Shown: positions 46,676-55,510, numbered from the stretch's first letter. The stretch is 64,000 bases of DNA from Sulfomarinibacter sp963733915 (GCA_963733915.1 CAVTEP010000003.1:248001-312000), one strand, 5' to 3'. Made by a program: numbers and translations. The notes: generated by a model not told the origin, from the letters alone.

Positions 46676-48127
46676 ATGAAAATCACCAGGTACCGACCGA
46701 CGAATTGGATCCAAGCGGCTGGAATCTGCCTGCTCCTGATCGCCGCCTGCACGATGAACCCGGCCACCGGCGAGCGGCAGCTCACCCTGATGAGTGAGAC
46801 CCAGGAGATCCAGCTCGGCGCGCAGACCCACCCCGAAGTCCTGGCCTCATTCGGAGCCTACGACGACCCCGAGTGGCAGGCATACATCCAGGAGCTCGGT
46901 TCGAAGATCGCCGCCGGCTCCGAGCGACCCGAGTTGGACTGGACCTTTACGGTCCTTGACGACCCGGTGGTCAACGCCATGGCCCTCCCGGGGGGCTTCA
47001 TCTATGTCAACCGTGGGATCCTCGCCTACTTCAACTCGGAGGCTGAGCTGGCGTCGGTCCTCGGACACGAAATCGGCCACGTCACCGCCCGCCACTCGGT
47101 GGAGGCGATGAGCCGCGCCCAGCTCGCCCAGCTGGGCCTCGGAGTGGCGGCCATCGCGAGCGAGGAATTCCGCCAGTACGCGGGGCTCGCGAGCCAGGGT
47201 CTCGGCATCCTGTTTTTGAAATTCGGCCGCGACGACGAAAACCAGTCCGACACGCTCGGTCTGCGGTACATGACCGGCGTCGGCTATGACCCCTCGGAGA
47301 TGTCCAAGGTCTTTGCCACCCTCGATCGCGTCTCGCAGTCGAAGGGTTTGAGCGCGACCCCGGAGTGGTTGTCGACCCACCCCAACCCCGGTAATCGGGT
47401 CGCCAACATCAACGCGCGCATCGAACGGCTGCCACCCGAAGAACGGCACGGCACGGTCGGCCGCGAGACCTATATGGACCGCCTCTCGGGCCTCGTGTTC
47501 GATGAAGATCCGCGCCAGGGCTATGCCATCGGCCAGAGCTTCTACCACCCGGTTCTCGCCTTCAAGATCGATTTTCCCGACCAATGGCGAATCGTCAATC
47601 GGCGACAGCTGGTGGGGGCGCTGAGCGCGAATTCCGACGCGGCCGTTGTACTGACACTTTCGGACAAGGACTCGCCGCAGGCCGCGTTCGAGGCGTTTTT
47701 CGCGCAGCAGGGGATCCAACGCGGGCCCAACCGAGGCCGCAGCATCTACGCCTTCCGTGCCATCGACACCCAGACCGGGGCAAGCCAGGCCGAGGGGCTC
47801 ATCAGCTATCTTTCGCACGGCGGACAGGTCTATCAACTGATGGCCTATACGGGTCTCGACACCTGGAACGCCTATGCCAACGCAATGCAGAGCTCGATGA
47901 CGAGCTTCGCCAAGGTCACCAATCGTCGCTATCTGGAGGTCGAACCAAAGACCCTCGAGATTGTGGTCCTTCCGAAAGCGATGTCCTTCCAGGAATACGC
48001 GGCGCGATATCCTTCCAACACCGAGATCGACCAGCTCGCCACCATCAACGGCGTAACCAAGGACACGATGCTCGAAAAAGGAACGCTCATGAAGCGCGTC
48101 GTCGGTGGAAAGCTCCCCGAGAACTGA
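46676..48127 (+). CDS. M48-family metalloprotease lipoprotein (BepA/YfgC-like)
   Basis: The 483-residue protein has a lipobox (GICLLLIAAC) and the opening MNPATGERQLTLMSE common to BepA/LoiP-type lipoproteins. The zinc site HEIGH lies near residue 135, with a later DENQSDTLGLRYM supplying the third ligand Glu. The C-terminal half has a domain (QGYAIGQSFYHPVLAFKIDFP...) and a terminal LysM-like stretch (TEIDQLATINGV). These periplasmic proteases do quality control of outer membrane proteins. The upstream in-frame extension crosses the repeat element and is not used. Confidence 0.88.
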   Translation: MKITRYRPTNWIQAAGICLLLIAACTMNPATGERQLTLMSETQEIQLGAQTHPEVLASFGAYDDPEWQAYIQELGSKIAAGSERPELDWTFTVLDDPVVNAMALPGGFIYVNRGILAYFNSEAELASVLGHEIGHVTARHSVEAMSRAQLAQLGLGVAAIASEEFRQYAGLASQGLGILFLKFGRDDENQSDTLGLRYMTGVGYDPSEMSKVFATLDRVSQSKGLSATPEWLSTHPNPGNRVANINARIERLPPEERHGTVGRETYMDRLSGLVFDEDPRQGYAIGQSFYHPVLAFKIDFPDQWRIVNRRQLVGALSANSDAAVVLTLSDKDSPQAAFEAFFAQQGIQRGPNRGRSIYAFRAIDTQTGASQAEGLISYLSHGGQVYQLMAYTGLDTWNAYANAMQSSMTSFAKVTNRRYLEVEPKTLEIVVLPKAMSFQEYAARYPSNTEIDQLATINGVTKDTMLEKGTLMKRVVGGKLPEN

Positions 48128-48160
48128 GACCATTTCACGAAGCGCGCTGACCTTCCAGGT

Positions 48161-48332
48161 GAAAAGGCAGAAAAGGAGACAGAGGAGAATAGGCTCAGCT
48201 GCCAGATCGCTCAAACGTTGAAACGTTCCACGTTAGAACGTTCCACCCTTCTCCCGCGGTTTCCGATTCTGATGACATGTGAGCAATCACCGGAAACGTG
48301 AAACGTTTTAACGTTCTAACCGTTCTAACAGT
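48161..48332. repeat. Composite repeat overlapping the 3' end of the methyltransferase gene
   Basis: It contains a purine tract (GAAAAGG units, 48161-48190), an AACGTT array (48210-48245) and a second, inverted AACGTT array (48293-48332). The methyltransferase reading frame continues through both arrays before stopping. Confidence 0.75.
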
Positions 48333-49139
48333 TCCTTCCGCCGGTTTGCGCAGGATCCACAAATAGGTCGGAAACGCCCAGTAGGCGGCACCGAGCACGG
48401 CGAGCGCCGCCCGTTGTTTGAGTGAGCCCGGCATCACCATGTCGGTTGCCTCGAATCGGACCGGATCCCGAACCACCGCCCGGGTGTAGTCGGTGATCTC
48501 GAACCGGCGGGCCAGCCGGCGCAGACCCCACAGGCTGCGGTGGGTCTCGTAATAGCTCTGTCCCCTGCCCGCCAGCCGCACATAAAGGTGACCGAGATGC
48601 TTTGGTAGGAGCGACAGGAACGGCAGGTTGTAGTGGCCTTCCCACAGCCGCAGCCGGTTCTCGGCCGCGAAGTAGCACAGGCCTCCCGGACGCAGGACCC
48701 GGAAAACCTCGTCCAGAAGCTGCTGGGCGTTCGGCACGTGCTCATAAATGTGGGTACAGGTGACGAGGTCGAACTCCGCGGTCAGGAACGGCAGGTTCAT
48801 CGAGTCGCCGATTCGGTAACGGACGTTGGCGGCAGCACGGTTTTTCTGCGCCCACGCGACCGCGCCATCATCGATGTCGACCCCCACAACCTGCCCCAGG
48901 AACTCGGCGTAGTGCCGGGTCAGGATTCCGGTCGAGCAGCCTATGTCCAGCGCCCGAACAGTCTGCGGATCGAGCCCGGCGGAGCGCATCGCATCGAGAA
49001 CCACCGCAACCGTCTTGCGCGCCTTCTGCAGCCGGCCCAGCTCGTCGAACATCGTCCCGGGATGGATCTCGGAAAAATCGCGCTGGTAGGCGCGCCCGGC
49101 GTCAGGTAGATTCGCAGGAGGCTGCGCGCTCTTCTCCAT
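48195..49139 (-). CDS. Class I SAM-dependent methyltransferase with a repeat-encoded C-terminal tail
   Basis: The 314-residue protein is a Methyltransf_11-type enzyme: motif I ALDIGCSTGILT near residues 63-74, VVGVDIDDGAV for motif II, and FDLVTCTHIYEHVPN with LRPGGLCYFAAENRL after it. The substrate is unknown; the C-terminal RLAGRGQSYYETHRSLWGLRRLARRF region resembles those acting on lipids, quinones or sugars. The family-like part ends near TYLWILRKPAEG; the last 45 residues or so are translated from AACGTT repeat arrays (TVRTVRTLKRF, NVLTWNVSTFERSGS). An element therefore appears to have replaced the original stop. Confidence 0.85.
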   Translation of the reverse strand: MEKSAQPPANLPDAGRAYQRDFSEIHPGTMFDELGRLQKARKTVAVVLDAMRSAGLDPQTVRALDIGCSTGILTRHYAEFLGQVVGVDIDDGAVAWAQKNRAAANVRYRIGDSMNLPFLTAEFDLVTCTHIYEHVPNAQQLLDEVFRVLRPGGLCYFAAENRLRLWEGHYNLPFLSLLPKHLGHLYVRLAGRGQSYYETHRSLWGLRRLARRFEITDYTRAVVRDPVRFEATDMVMPGSLKQRAALAVLGAAYWAFPTYLWILRKPAEGTVRTVRTLKRFTFPVIAHMSSESETAGEGWNVLTWNVSTFERSGS

Positions 49140-49169
49140 GATTCCCCTTCGTTGCTGTTCCGGTCGGCA

Positions 49170-50480
49170 TCACGACGCGTCTCGGCCGGCTCGGAGCCGA
49201 TTGACCACCTCGAGAAAGTTGGTGTCGCCGACCGCCTCGAATCCGGCGTCACGAAAATCGGCGACAATCGACTCGACCATCAATTCGATCGGCCGCTGTC
49301 GCAGCTCCTCGTCGCCCATCGGGATGAAGGCCGCGATCACATCGGCGACCCTCACCTCGCCCAACGAACGCGCGGGAACGACACCTTCGGAACCCGAGCC
49401 GATTGCCACCAGACGCGCGAGCCCCGCTTCCACCAGGCGGTCGATGTGGCTGTCCACCGAGCCTGTAGCGACCAGGAATCTGCGCGACATCTCGTCCGAC
49501 GTCGGCGGATCGCCACCGTCGTGAAACCGCCGGGCGATATAGGTATACAGCTGGAGACCGGTCGGCACCCGATCGCAGTCGTCGCCGTCGCCTACGGCTT
49601 CGCTTCGGATCAGAGCCGCAAAGTGCTGGTGGGTGAATGCGATCTCGAGGCCGACGAGGACGATGATCCAGGTGATGTAGAGCCAGATCAGGAAGATCGG
49701 AATCACCGCCAACGAGCCGTAGATCGTCGAATAGCGCACCGATTGTCCGACCGAGTTTGCAAAGAGGTTTTTTCCGACCTCCCACAGCAGGCCCCCGAAT
49801 ACCGCGCCAAAAAACGCGCTCGCGAAGCGAACGCGGGTATACGGAATCACCAGATACATGAGCAGGAACGCGAGAAAGCTCAAGACCAGCGGGAAGACCC
49901 AGGTGCCGAGCGTTTCGAGGGTGTTGGGATCGAAGCTGACATCACGCAGGACGGCGGCCTTGATGCGGGCTGAGATCGTGATGCTGGCACCGAGGAGGAG
50001 CGCCCCGAACACGAGCACCGAGGTGTAGGAGGTGATCTTCGAGATAAACCGCCGGTGGGTGGTCACGTGCCAGATGTTGTTGAAGTTCGACTCGATGTTG
50101 TCGAGGAGGAGGATCGCGGCGAGGGTCAAAAAGATGAAACCGATCAGACCCAGCGCCCTCGCCCCGTCGGCGAACTGATTGACGTAGGCGACGATGACGT
50201 CCTGGCTGGTGGGGAGAAACTGGGTAAAGAGAAATTCCTGCACCTTTTGCTTGACGTCGTCGAAAGCGCCGAACGCCGAAAACAGGGCAAATCCCACGGC
50301 GACCAGCGGCACCGCAGCCAGGAGGGACGAATAGGCGAGGCCGGATGCGCGGATAAGGACCTTGTCGCGGCTGCACTGGCACCAGGTCGCGCGCACGAAT
50401 TGGACACAGCGCACAAGCACCCTCTCCCACCACGGGAGGGCTCGCAAATCGAGACGGCGCAGGTGGTCGAAAACTCGCAT
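49170..50480 (-). CDS. YihY/virulence factor BrkB family membrane protein
   Basis: The 436-residue protein has about six membrane helices of the YihY (formerly mis-called RNase BN) family. Characteristic parts are RASGLAYSSLLAAVPLVAV near the N-terminus, the NIESNFNNIWHV segment, and AVFGGLLWEVGKNLFANSV with YGSLAVIPIFLIWLYITWIIVLVGLEIA. A C-terminal cytoplasmic extension of about 120 residues (DEMSRRFLVATGSVDSHIDRLVEAG) looks like a winged-helix module, an arrangement seen in some family members. Transport or envelope function is unproven. Confidence 0.87.
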   Translation of the reverse strand: MRVFDHLRRLDLRALPWWERVLVRCVQFVRATWCQCSRDKVLIRASGLAYSSLLAAVPLVAVGFALFSAFGAFDDVKQKVQEFLFTQFLPTSQDVIVAYVNQFADGARALGLIGFIFLTLAAILLLDNIESNFNNIWHVTTHRRFISKITSYTSVLVFGALLLGASITISARIKAAVLRDVSFDPNTLETLGTWVFPLVLSFLAFLLMYLVIPYTRVRFASAFFGAVFGGLLWEVGKNLFANSVGQSVRYSTIYGSLAVIPIFLIWLYITWIIVLVGLEIAFTHQHFAALIRSEAVGDGDDCDRVPTGLQLYTYIARRFHDGGDPPTSDEMSRRFLVATGSVDSHIDRLVEAGLARLVAIGSGSEGVVPARSLGEVRVADVIAAFIPMGDEELRQRPIELMVESIVADFRDAGFEAVGDTNFLEVVNRLRAGRDAS

Positions 50481-50644
50481 TTCAACTCTCCAGCCCTCTC
50501 ATGATAGTGCAATTGATCCTCCGAATCAGGTTAGAATGACCTGGACATAGTGCCTGGTAGCCGGAACCCATAGCGGGACAAGAGTGGCGCCGATTCGAAA
50601 CCGAATGAGTCGAGACCGCGCCGCAAAACGACAGGGAGGATTTG

Positions 50645-51007
50645 ATGATGGCATCGCACCGCCGTTTCGCAGCGCTGTTGATCTGTGCGCTCCTTTGCGC
50701 GCCTGCGTTTGCAGCCGCCGACAATGAGGAAGCTTCCATACAGCAGGCGCCCTGCTGCTTCGAGAACCCGCGTTTCAGCGGTACCTGCGAGGTGACGCCG
50801 GGCGAGGACGAGAGCTGTTCCTCCATCCTCGGCTACCTCAACAACCCCAACAGCGTCGGTAAGGACTACTGCGGCAACACCCAGGTCCGCGGCGGGTGGT
50901 CTCAGGTGTCGTGTGAGTCGGGCGCCTCGGCGACCACTCCCGCCGTCTGCGGCGACTCTCAACCGCGGATTGACGCCAACGCCGTTCACGGTTCGCCGGC
51001 GAGCTGA
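50645..51007 (+). CDS. Small exported six-cysteine domain protein
   Basis: The 120-residue protein has a signal peptide (FAALLICALLCAPAFAAA) and then a single domain aligning over about 55 residues with the N-terminal domain of the protein near 45.2 kb: CCFENPRFSGTC, SCSSILGYLN, SVGKDYCGNT, VRGGWSQVSC. All six cysteines and the GNTxVRGGW motif are shared. A low-complexity tail follows, with one more Cys. AGGGAGG precedes the ATG. It lies 16 bp upstream of the HtrA-like protease, suggesting co-transcription. I do not recognise the domain; a disulfide-stabilised periplasmic binding or structural role is inferred. Confidence 0.78.
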   Translation: MMASHRRFAALLICALLCAPAFAAADNEEASIQQAPCCFENPRFSGTCEVTPGEDESCSSILGYLNNPNSVGKDYCGNTQVRGGWSQVSCESGASATTPAVCGDSQPRIDANAVHGSPAS

Positions 51008-51023
51008 AAGGACGGGAGGCGCC

Positions 51024-52072
51024 GTGCGAGTTTTTCTGCCGACCCTCATGATGGCCCTCGCCGCGGCAGTGCCGGGGTCGGCCGCCGAGCCACCCACCAT
51101 CGGCGAGATCTTTCTCATGGTCGATCAGGCGGTGGTGGAAATCACCACTGTTCAGCAGGTAGTTGCCGACCAGGGACCGGCACGACGCGTCGCGGCCGGG
51201 AGTCTCGGCTCCGGTTTTCTGATCTCGAGCGACGGTCGGATCATGACGGCGGCGCACGTCGTGCAAGTGGCGGACAGAATTACGGTGCGTTTTGTCACCG
51301 GCGACGAAGTCGCGGCACGGGTGCTGGCCTCGGACCCCAGCGCGGATGTAGCGTTGATTCAGGCGGAATCGGTGCCCGCAGGTGTCAAACCCGCGCTGCT
51401 CGGCAATTCCGACGAGGCCGCGGTGGGCGACCAGGTCCTGGTGATCGGCGCGCCCTACGGCATCGCCCACACGCTCACGGTCGGCCACGTCAGCGCCCGT
51501 CGTGCGCCAAATCACCTCTTTGGCGGCTTTGAAAAGGTCGAGCTCCTGCAGACGGACGCCGCCATCAACCAGGGCAACTCGGGCGGACCGATGTTCAACA
51601 TGCAGGGAGAGGTCATCGGCGTCGTCAGCCACATCTTTTCGACCAGCGGCGGGTTTCAGGGCCTCGGCTTCGTCGTCACCTCGAACCTCGCGATGAAGGT
51701 TCTGATCGACGATCCCACCGCCTGGACCGGGCTCCACGGCGTCGTGATCGACGGGCCGGTGGCGGCGGCCCTCAACGTACCGCAGAGCGCCGGGATCCTC
51801 GTCGACGCGGTTGCCGACGGGTCACCGCGTCGGCCCTCGGCTTGCTCGCCGGCGACCTCAAGGCGACGATCGCGGGCCGGAGCTGACCCTCGGCGGTGAT
51901 ATCATCCTGGCTCGGTCCACGGCATTCGCGTCGGCGAGCCGGACTTTCAAGAGAAGGTCCTGACCAGGCGCAAGACGCTCGGACCGGCGCGATCAGTTCG
52001 AGGCTGACCGTGCTTCGCGACGGCGACGTGATCCGACTGAGCAAGCCGGTCTCTGTTCTCGTCATCAAATGA
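51024..52072 (+). pseudogene. HtrA-like serine protease, PDZ region broken by frameshifts
   Basis: A signal peptide (FLPTLMMALAAAVPGSAA) follows a GGGAGG site and GTG start. The trypsin-like domain is intact: SGFLISSDGRIMTAAHVV (catalytic His), SADVALIQ (Asp), QGNSGGPMFN (Ser). From about 51830 the PDZ domain continues only if single bases are restored at four or five sites: in shifted frames one reads LGLLAGDLKATIAGREL, then RVGEPDFQEKVLT, and finally VLRDGDVIRLSKPVS before a TGA. Restored length is about 350 residues. HtrA proteases degrade or refold misfolded envelope proteins. Error clustering at the 3' end favours a sequence artefact. Confidence 0.82.
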
Positions 52073-52117
52073 TCGCTGTCGGCGGTCGCTCGGGAAATAG
52101 TCGTGGCGTCGGACCGG

Positions 52118-52146
52118 TTGAGATCACTAGAGAATTCAGATATGAA
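52118..52146 (+). promoter_or_regulatory. Promoter of the nickel superoxide dismutase gene
   Basis: -35 TTGAGA and -10 TATGAA are separated by exactly 17 nt and lie 17 nt before the start codon. This gives the dismutase its own promoter after the protease gene. Confidence 0.5.
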
Positions 52147-52163
52147 ACGGGGGACTTGACTTC

Positions 52164-52652
52164 ATGAAACGCTCTTCACCTTCACCGACAGTGCTGACCC
52201 TATGCGTGGCACTCGGAATCACGGCGCCGGTCGCGGCCCACTGCCAGATCCCGTGCGGGATTTACGATGACGAGCTTCGAGTCCAACTCATGGAGGAGGA
52301 CATCACCACCATCGAAAAATCGATGAACGAAATCAACACCCTCGGAGCCGCCACTCCGGTGAACTACAACCAGGTGGTGCGTTGGGTCATGAACAAAGAG
52401 GATCACGCACAGAAGCTGCAGGACATCGTCACGGCCTACTTCATGGCCCAGCGCATCAAGCCGCCGACCGACCACGGCGACGAAAAGGCGATGAACGAGT
52501 ACCTGCACAAGCTGGCCCTTCTCCACGCCATCCAGATCCACGCCATGAAGGCAAAGCAGAGCATCGATATCGGCGAGATCGCCACCCTGCGTGATCTGGT
52601 GACCCAGTTCCGTAAGGCGTACTTCGGCGAAGAAGCCGGGCACGCGCATTAA
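52164..52652 (+). CDS. sodN: Nickel-containing superoxide dismutase with Sec signal peptide
   Basis: The 162-residue protein carries the nickel hook HCQIPCGIYDD, matching the invariant HCxxPCxxY of Ni-SOD, followed by a four-helix-bundle sequence (TTIEKSMNEINTL..., EDHAQKLQDIVTAYFMAQRI, LHAIQIHAMKAKQSI). The hook is immediately preceded by a signal peptide (SPTVLTLCVALGITAPVAA), so cleavage after AA would expose His1, whose amino group coordinates nickel. In Streptomyces the propeptide is removed by a dedicated peptidase; here signal peptidase could do it, placing the enzyme in the periplasm. This last step is inference. The next gene follows after 5 bp. Confidence 0.93.
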   Translation: MKRSSPSPTVLTLCVALGITAPVAAHCQIPCGIYDDELRVQLMEEDITTIEKSMNEINTLGAATPVNYNQVVRWVMNKEDHAQKLQDIVTAYFMAQRIKPPTDHGDEKAMNEYLHKLALLHAIQIHAMKAKQSIDIGEIATLRDLVTQFRKAYFGEEAGHAH

Positions 52653-52657
52653 TTTTC

Positions 52658-53383
52658 ATGAGGCAGGTATTCGATATCGACCCGGCCACCTTGCTGACGT
52701 CGCTGACAGAACCTCTGCGAGGGCTCGAGCCTCGGCCGGGCTCGCCGACCGAGGCGCAGCTGCAGTCGATCATCGGCAGTTCGCAAGAAATTTTTCTCAG
52801 CGCCGCGCGGCCGCGCGGGTTGTTTCAGACGATCGAGCTCGAGGAGTTTGACAGTATCTACTTCGGCGATGGCGGCAACGACGACGATACGCCGCTCGAG
52901 CACGTCGTCGAGGACGCCCAATCGCTCGCCCTGTTCGCAGTGACCCTGGGCGGAGAGGTATCGGACCGCATCAGCGGTTTCTTCGACGGCGGCAATCTTG
53001 CCGAGGGCTACATTCTCGACCAGCTGGCCTCCCTGGCCGCCGACGAGCTCGCCCAGGTCGCCGCCCGTCGCCTGCGCGCCGCGCAGGAATCGGGCCCGGA
53101 CACCTCCATCCTGCCCTACAGCCCCGGCTACTGCGGCTGGAACGTCTCTGGCCAGCGCGCGCTCTTTGCCCGCCTCGAGCCCGAGGAGCTCGGCATCACC
53201 ATCAACGCAAGCTGCCTCATGCAACCCCTCAAATCGGTCTCCGGGGTGCTGGTGACAGCGCCCGTCTCGGCGCACGATTTCAGTCCGGGTTTTCCGTGCT
53301 GCGCATCCTGCACCACCCTCGACTGCCAGGACCGGATCGCCTCCATCCGGCCGGGCGCCTCGCCGACCAACGGCGCCGTGTAA
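52658..53383 (+). CDS. Stand-alone MetH activation-domain-like protein
   Basis: The 241-residue protein matches the vitamin B12-dependent methionine synthase activation domain as a separate protein. The signature SPGYCGWNVSGQRALF lies near residues 149-164, followed by LGITINASCLMQPLKSVSGV. The tail has a Cys cluster, CCASCTTLDC, absent from MetH itself, which could bind a metal or cluster. Such stand-alone forms accompany corrinoid methyltransferases, where they reactivate oxidised cob(II)alamin; no corrinoid protein is visible here. It follows the Ni-SOD gene by 5 bp, so the two are probably co-transcribed, an unusual pairing. Confidence 0.82.
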   Translation: MRQVFDIDPATLLTSLTEPLRGLEPRPGSPTEAQLQSIIGSSQEIFLSAARPRGLFQTIELEEFDSIYFGDGGNDDDTPLEHVVEDAQSLALFAVTLGGEVSDRISGFFDGGNLAEGYILDQLASLAADELAQVAARRLRAAQESGPDTSILPYSPGYCGWNVSGQRALFARLEPEELGITINASCLMQPLKSVSGVLVTAPVSAHDFSPGFPCCASCTTLDCQDRIASIRPGASPTNGAV

Positions 53384-53461
53384 ACCACATCGTCGTGCGG
53401 ACGTAGTACCCTGCTGTGAATTCTCGAGGCCCGCGGCCGCGGGTCGGAAACGGGGCTACGG

Positions 53462-55348
53462 ATGGAAATCACTCGCAAAACACTGATGACACTGGTATTG
53501 GTGGCGCTGATCGCGGCAGCAGTCATCAGCTTCGCCGCCGAGGAAGAGCTCTTCTACGAAAACCGGGAGGACATCCCGCTCCAGTACCGCTGGAGCCTCG
53601 AGGACATCTTCCCGAATGTCGAGGCATGGGAGGCCGCATATACGAGCCTTGAGGCGCGTATCCCGGAGATGACCGCGTACAAAGACCGCCTCGGCGAGTC
53701 GGCCGAGGTGCTGCTGGCGGCGCTCGAGCTCCAGAACGAGCTCGGGCGTTCGATCGAGGACATCTACGTCTACGCGGCCGAGTGGCAGAACACCGACACC
53801 CGCAACGCGACTGCCAACACCTACATGGGACGGGCGCGGTCGCTGCTGGCGAGCCTCACCGAAGCGGGGGCGTTCTTCGAACCGGAGATCGTCCAGATCC
53901 CCGACGCCACGATGGCGAAGTTCCTCGCGGACCCGCGGCTGGAGACCTTTCGGCATTATCTGGACAACATCCTCCGCACCAAAGCCCACGTCCGTTCGCA
54001 GGAGGTGGAGGAGGTCCTCGCCGGCGCGGCCCTGCTTCGCTCGGCTCCGCAGGAGACCTATAGCTATTTGAATGACGCCGACATCGTGTGGCCGACCATC
54101 ACCGATGAAAACGGCGAGGAGAAGACGGCCACCCCGTCGCTCTTCTACAGCTTTCTCTCGAGCCAGAACCGCCGGGTTCGAAAGGACTATGCGTTGGCGA
54201 TGTTCGGCACCTACGACAAGTACGGCAACACCTTTTCGGGGACATTTTCTGGTTCGGTCGCCTCCGACATCTGGATGGCAAAGACCCGCAGGTACCCGAA
54301 CACCCTCGACATGGTGCTCGACCAGGCAAACGTGCCGTCGTCGGTGGTCGATACCCTGGTGTCCACGGTACACGACAACCTCGATGCGGTGCACGACTAC
54401 GTGAACCTCCGCAAGCAGGTGCTCGGCCTCGAGGACTTCCACATCTATGACCTCTACGTGAGCCTGGTGCCCGAGGTCGAGACCCGTTACACGTTCGACG
54501 AAGGTTGGGCGCTGGCGATGGAGTTCTGGACCGAGACCTTTGGCGAGGAGTACGCCGAGGTGGCGGCCCGAGGTCTGGCCGGACGCTGGATCGACGTCTA
54601 CCCCAACACCGGTAAACGAGGCGGCGCCTACTCCTGGGGCACCTACAACTCACACCCCTACCTGTTCCTCAACTGGGGTGGGCAGTTCGAAGACGTCTCG
54701 ACCCTGGTCCACGAAATGGGGCACTCGATCCACCGCTTCCTCGCCAACCAGAACCAGCCCTATCACGACTCAGGCTACAGCCTGTTCGTGGCCGAGGTGG
54801 CTTCAGTCGCCGCCGAGTCGCTGTTTTTCGAGTGGATGCTCGACCGGACCGAGGACCCGACCCAACGACTGGCGCTGCTCAACCAGCGGATGAACGACAT
54901 CATCGGCACCTTTCTCCGGCAGATCTTCTTCCACGAGTTCGAGCACCGGGCGCATCTCATGGCCGACGAGGGTACCCCGCTGACCAAGGAGTCGCTCGGC
55001 AACGCCTGGGGCGATCTATGGCAGGAGTACTACGGTGACGCGGTGACAGTCGATCCGGAGTACAAGAGCGGCTGGGCGCGAATCACCCACTTTTACCGGA
55101 CCTACTACGTGTGGACCTATGCCACCAGCTTCGCCGCCGGCGAGGCCATCGCCGGACGATTCCGGGCCGGCGACCAGGCCGCGGTCGAGGGCTACCTCGA
55201 GGCCCTCAAGCTCGGCGGCAGCGTCTACCCGATGGAGGCCGTCAAACGGGCGGGGGTCGACATGAACAACCCCGAGGTCATCCGCGCCGTGATGGACAAT
55301 TTCCGCAAGATCCTCGGGCAGATGGAGGAGATTCTCCTCGCCGAGTGA
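53462..55348 (+). CDS. pepF: Oligoendopeptidase F (M3B), exported form
   Basis: The 628-residue protein has an N-terminal hydrophobic signal (TLMTLVLVALIAAAVISFA), unusual because most PepF enzymes are cytoplasmic. The PepF_N domain (WSLEDIFPNVEAWEAAY) and the catalytic M3 domain follow, with the zinc site HEMGHSIH near residue 420 and a downstream VAEVASVAAESLFFEW helix providing the third ligand. It should cleave short peptides outside the cytoplasm, consistent with the many peptide-related genes here. The gene ends at a bidirectional terminator. Confidence 0.93.
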   Translation: MEITRKTLMTLVLVALIAAAVISFAAEEELFYENREDIPLQYRWSLEDIFPNVEAWEAAYTSLEARIPEMTAYKDRLGESAEVLLAALELQNELGRSIEDIYVYAAEWQNTDTRNATANTYMGRARSLLASLTEAGAFFEPEIVQIPDATMAKFLADPRLETFRHYLDNILRTKAHVRSQEVEEVLAGAALLRSAPQETYSYLNDADIVWPTITDENGEEKTATPSLFYSFLSSQNRRVRKDYALAMFGTYDKYGNTFSGTFSGSVASDIWMAKTRRYPNTLDMVLDQANVPSSVVDTLVSTVHDNLDAVHDYVNLRKQVLGLEDFHIYDLYVSLVPEVETRYTFDEGWALAMEFWTETFGEEYAEVAARGLAGRWIDVYPNTGKRGGAYSWGTYNSHPYLFLNWGGQFEDVSTLVHEMGHSIHRFLANQNQPYHDSGYSLFVAEVASVAAESLFFEWMLDRTEDPTQRLALLNQRMNDIIGTFLRQIFFHEFEHRAHLMADEGTPLTKESLGNAWGDLWQEYYGDAVTVDPEYKSGWARITHFYRTYYVWTYATSFAAGEAIAGRFRAGDQAAVEGYLEALKLGGSVYPMEAVKRAGVDMNNPEVIRAVMDNFRKILGQMEEILLAE

Positions 55349-55375
55349 TTCGCTATGACGATGACTTGAAAAAGA

Positions 55376-55401
55376 GCCCGCGGCCCGCGTCGCGGGCTTT
55401 T
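55376..55401 (+). terminator. Bidirectional terminator between convergent peptidase genes
   Basis: The stem GCCCGCG / CGCGGGC is followed by TTTT on the plus strand and, read in reverse, by CTCTTTTTC. It serves both the pepF gene and the opposing ptrB-like gene. Confidence 0.82.
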
Positions 55402-55410
55402 CGATTTGAA

Positions 55411-55510
55411 TTCGTAAAAACGTTTCCGACCACCCTCCCCGAGAAATCGACGGCGGTCGATCCCTACCATTCGAAAACGTTCCAACGTTCTAACGTTTCA
55501 ACGTTATAAC
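55411..55510. repeat. Element with AACGTT array overlapping the ptrB-like stop codon
   Basis: It starts with a short AAAACGTT segment and CCACCCTCCCC, then about 40 nt of unique sequence, and ends with four AACGTTC/AACGTTT units. The final TTATAACG contains the stop codon of the peptidase on the minus strand. Confidence 0.75.

Noticed and set aside
50509..50537. Promoter for the small six-Cys gene (TTGATC / TAGAAT)
   Set aside because: The spacer between the boxes is only 13 nt, too short for a sigma-70 promoter.
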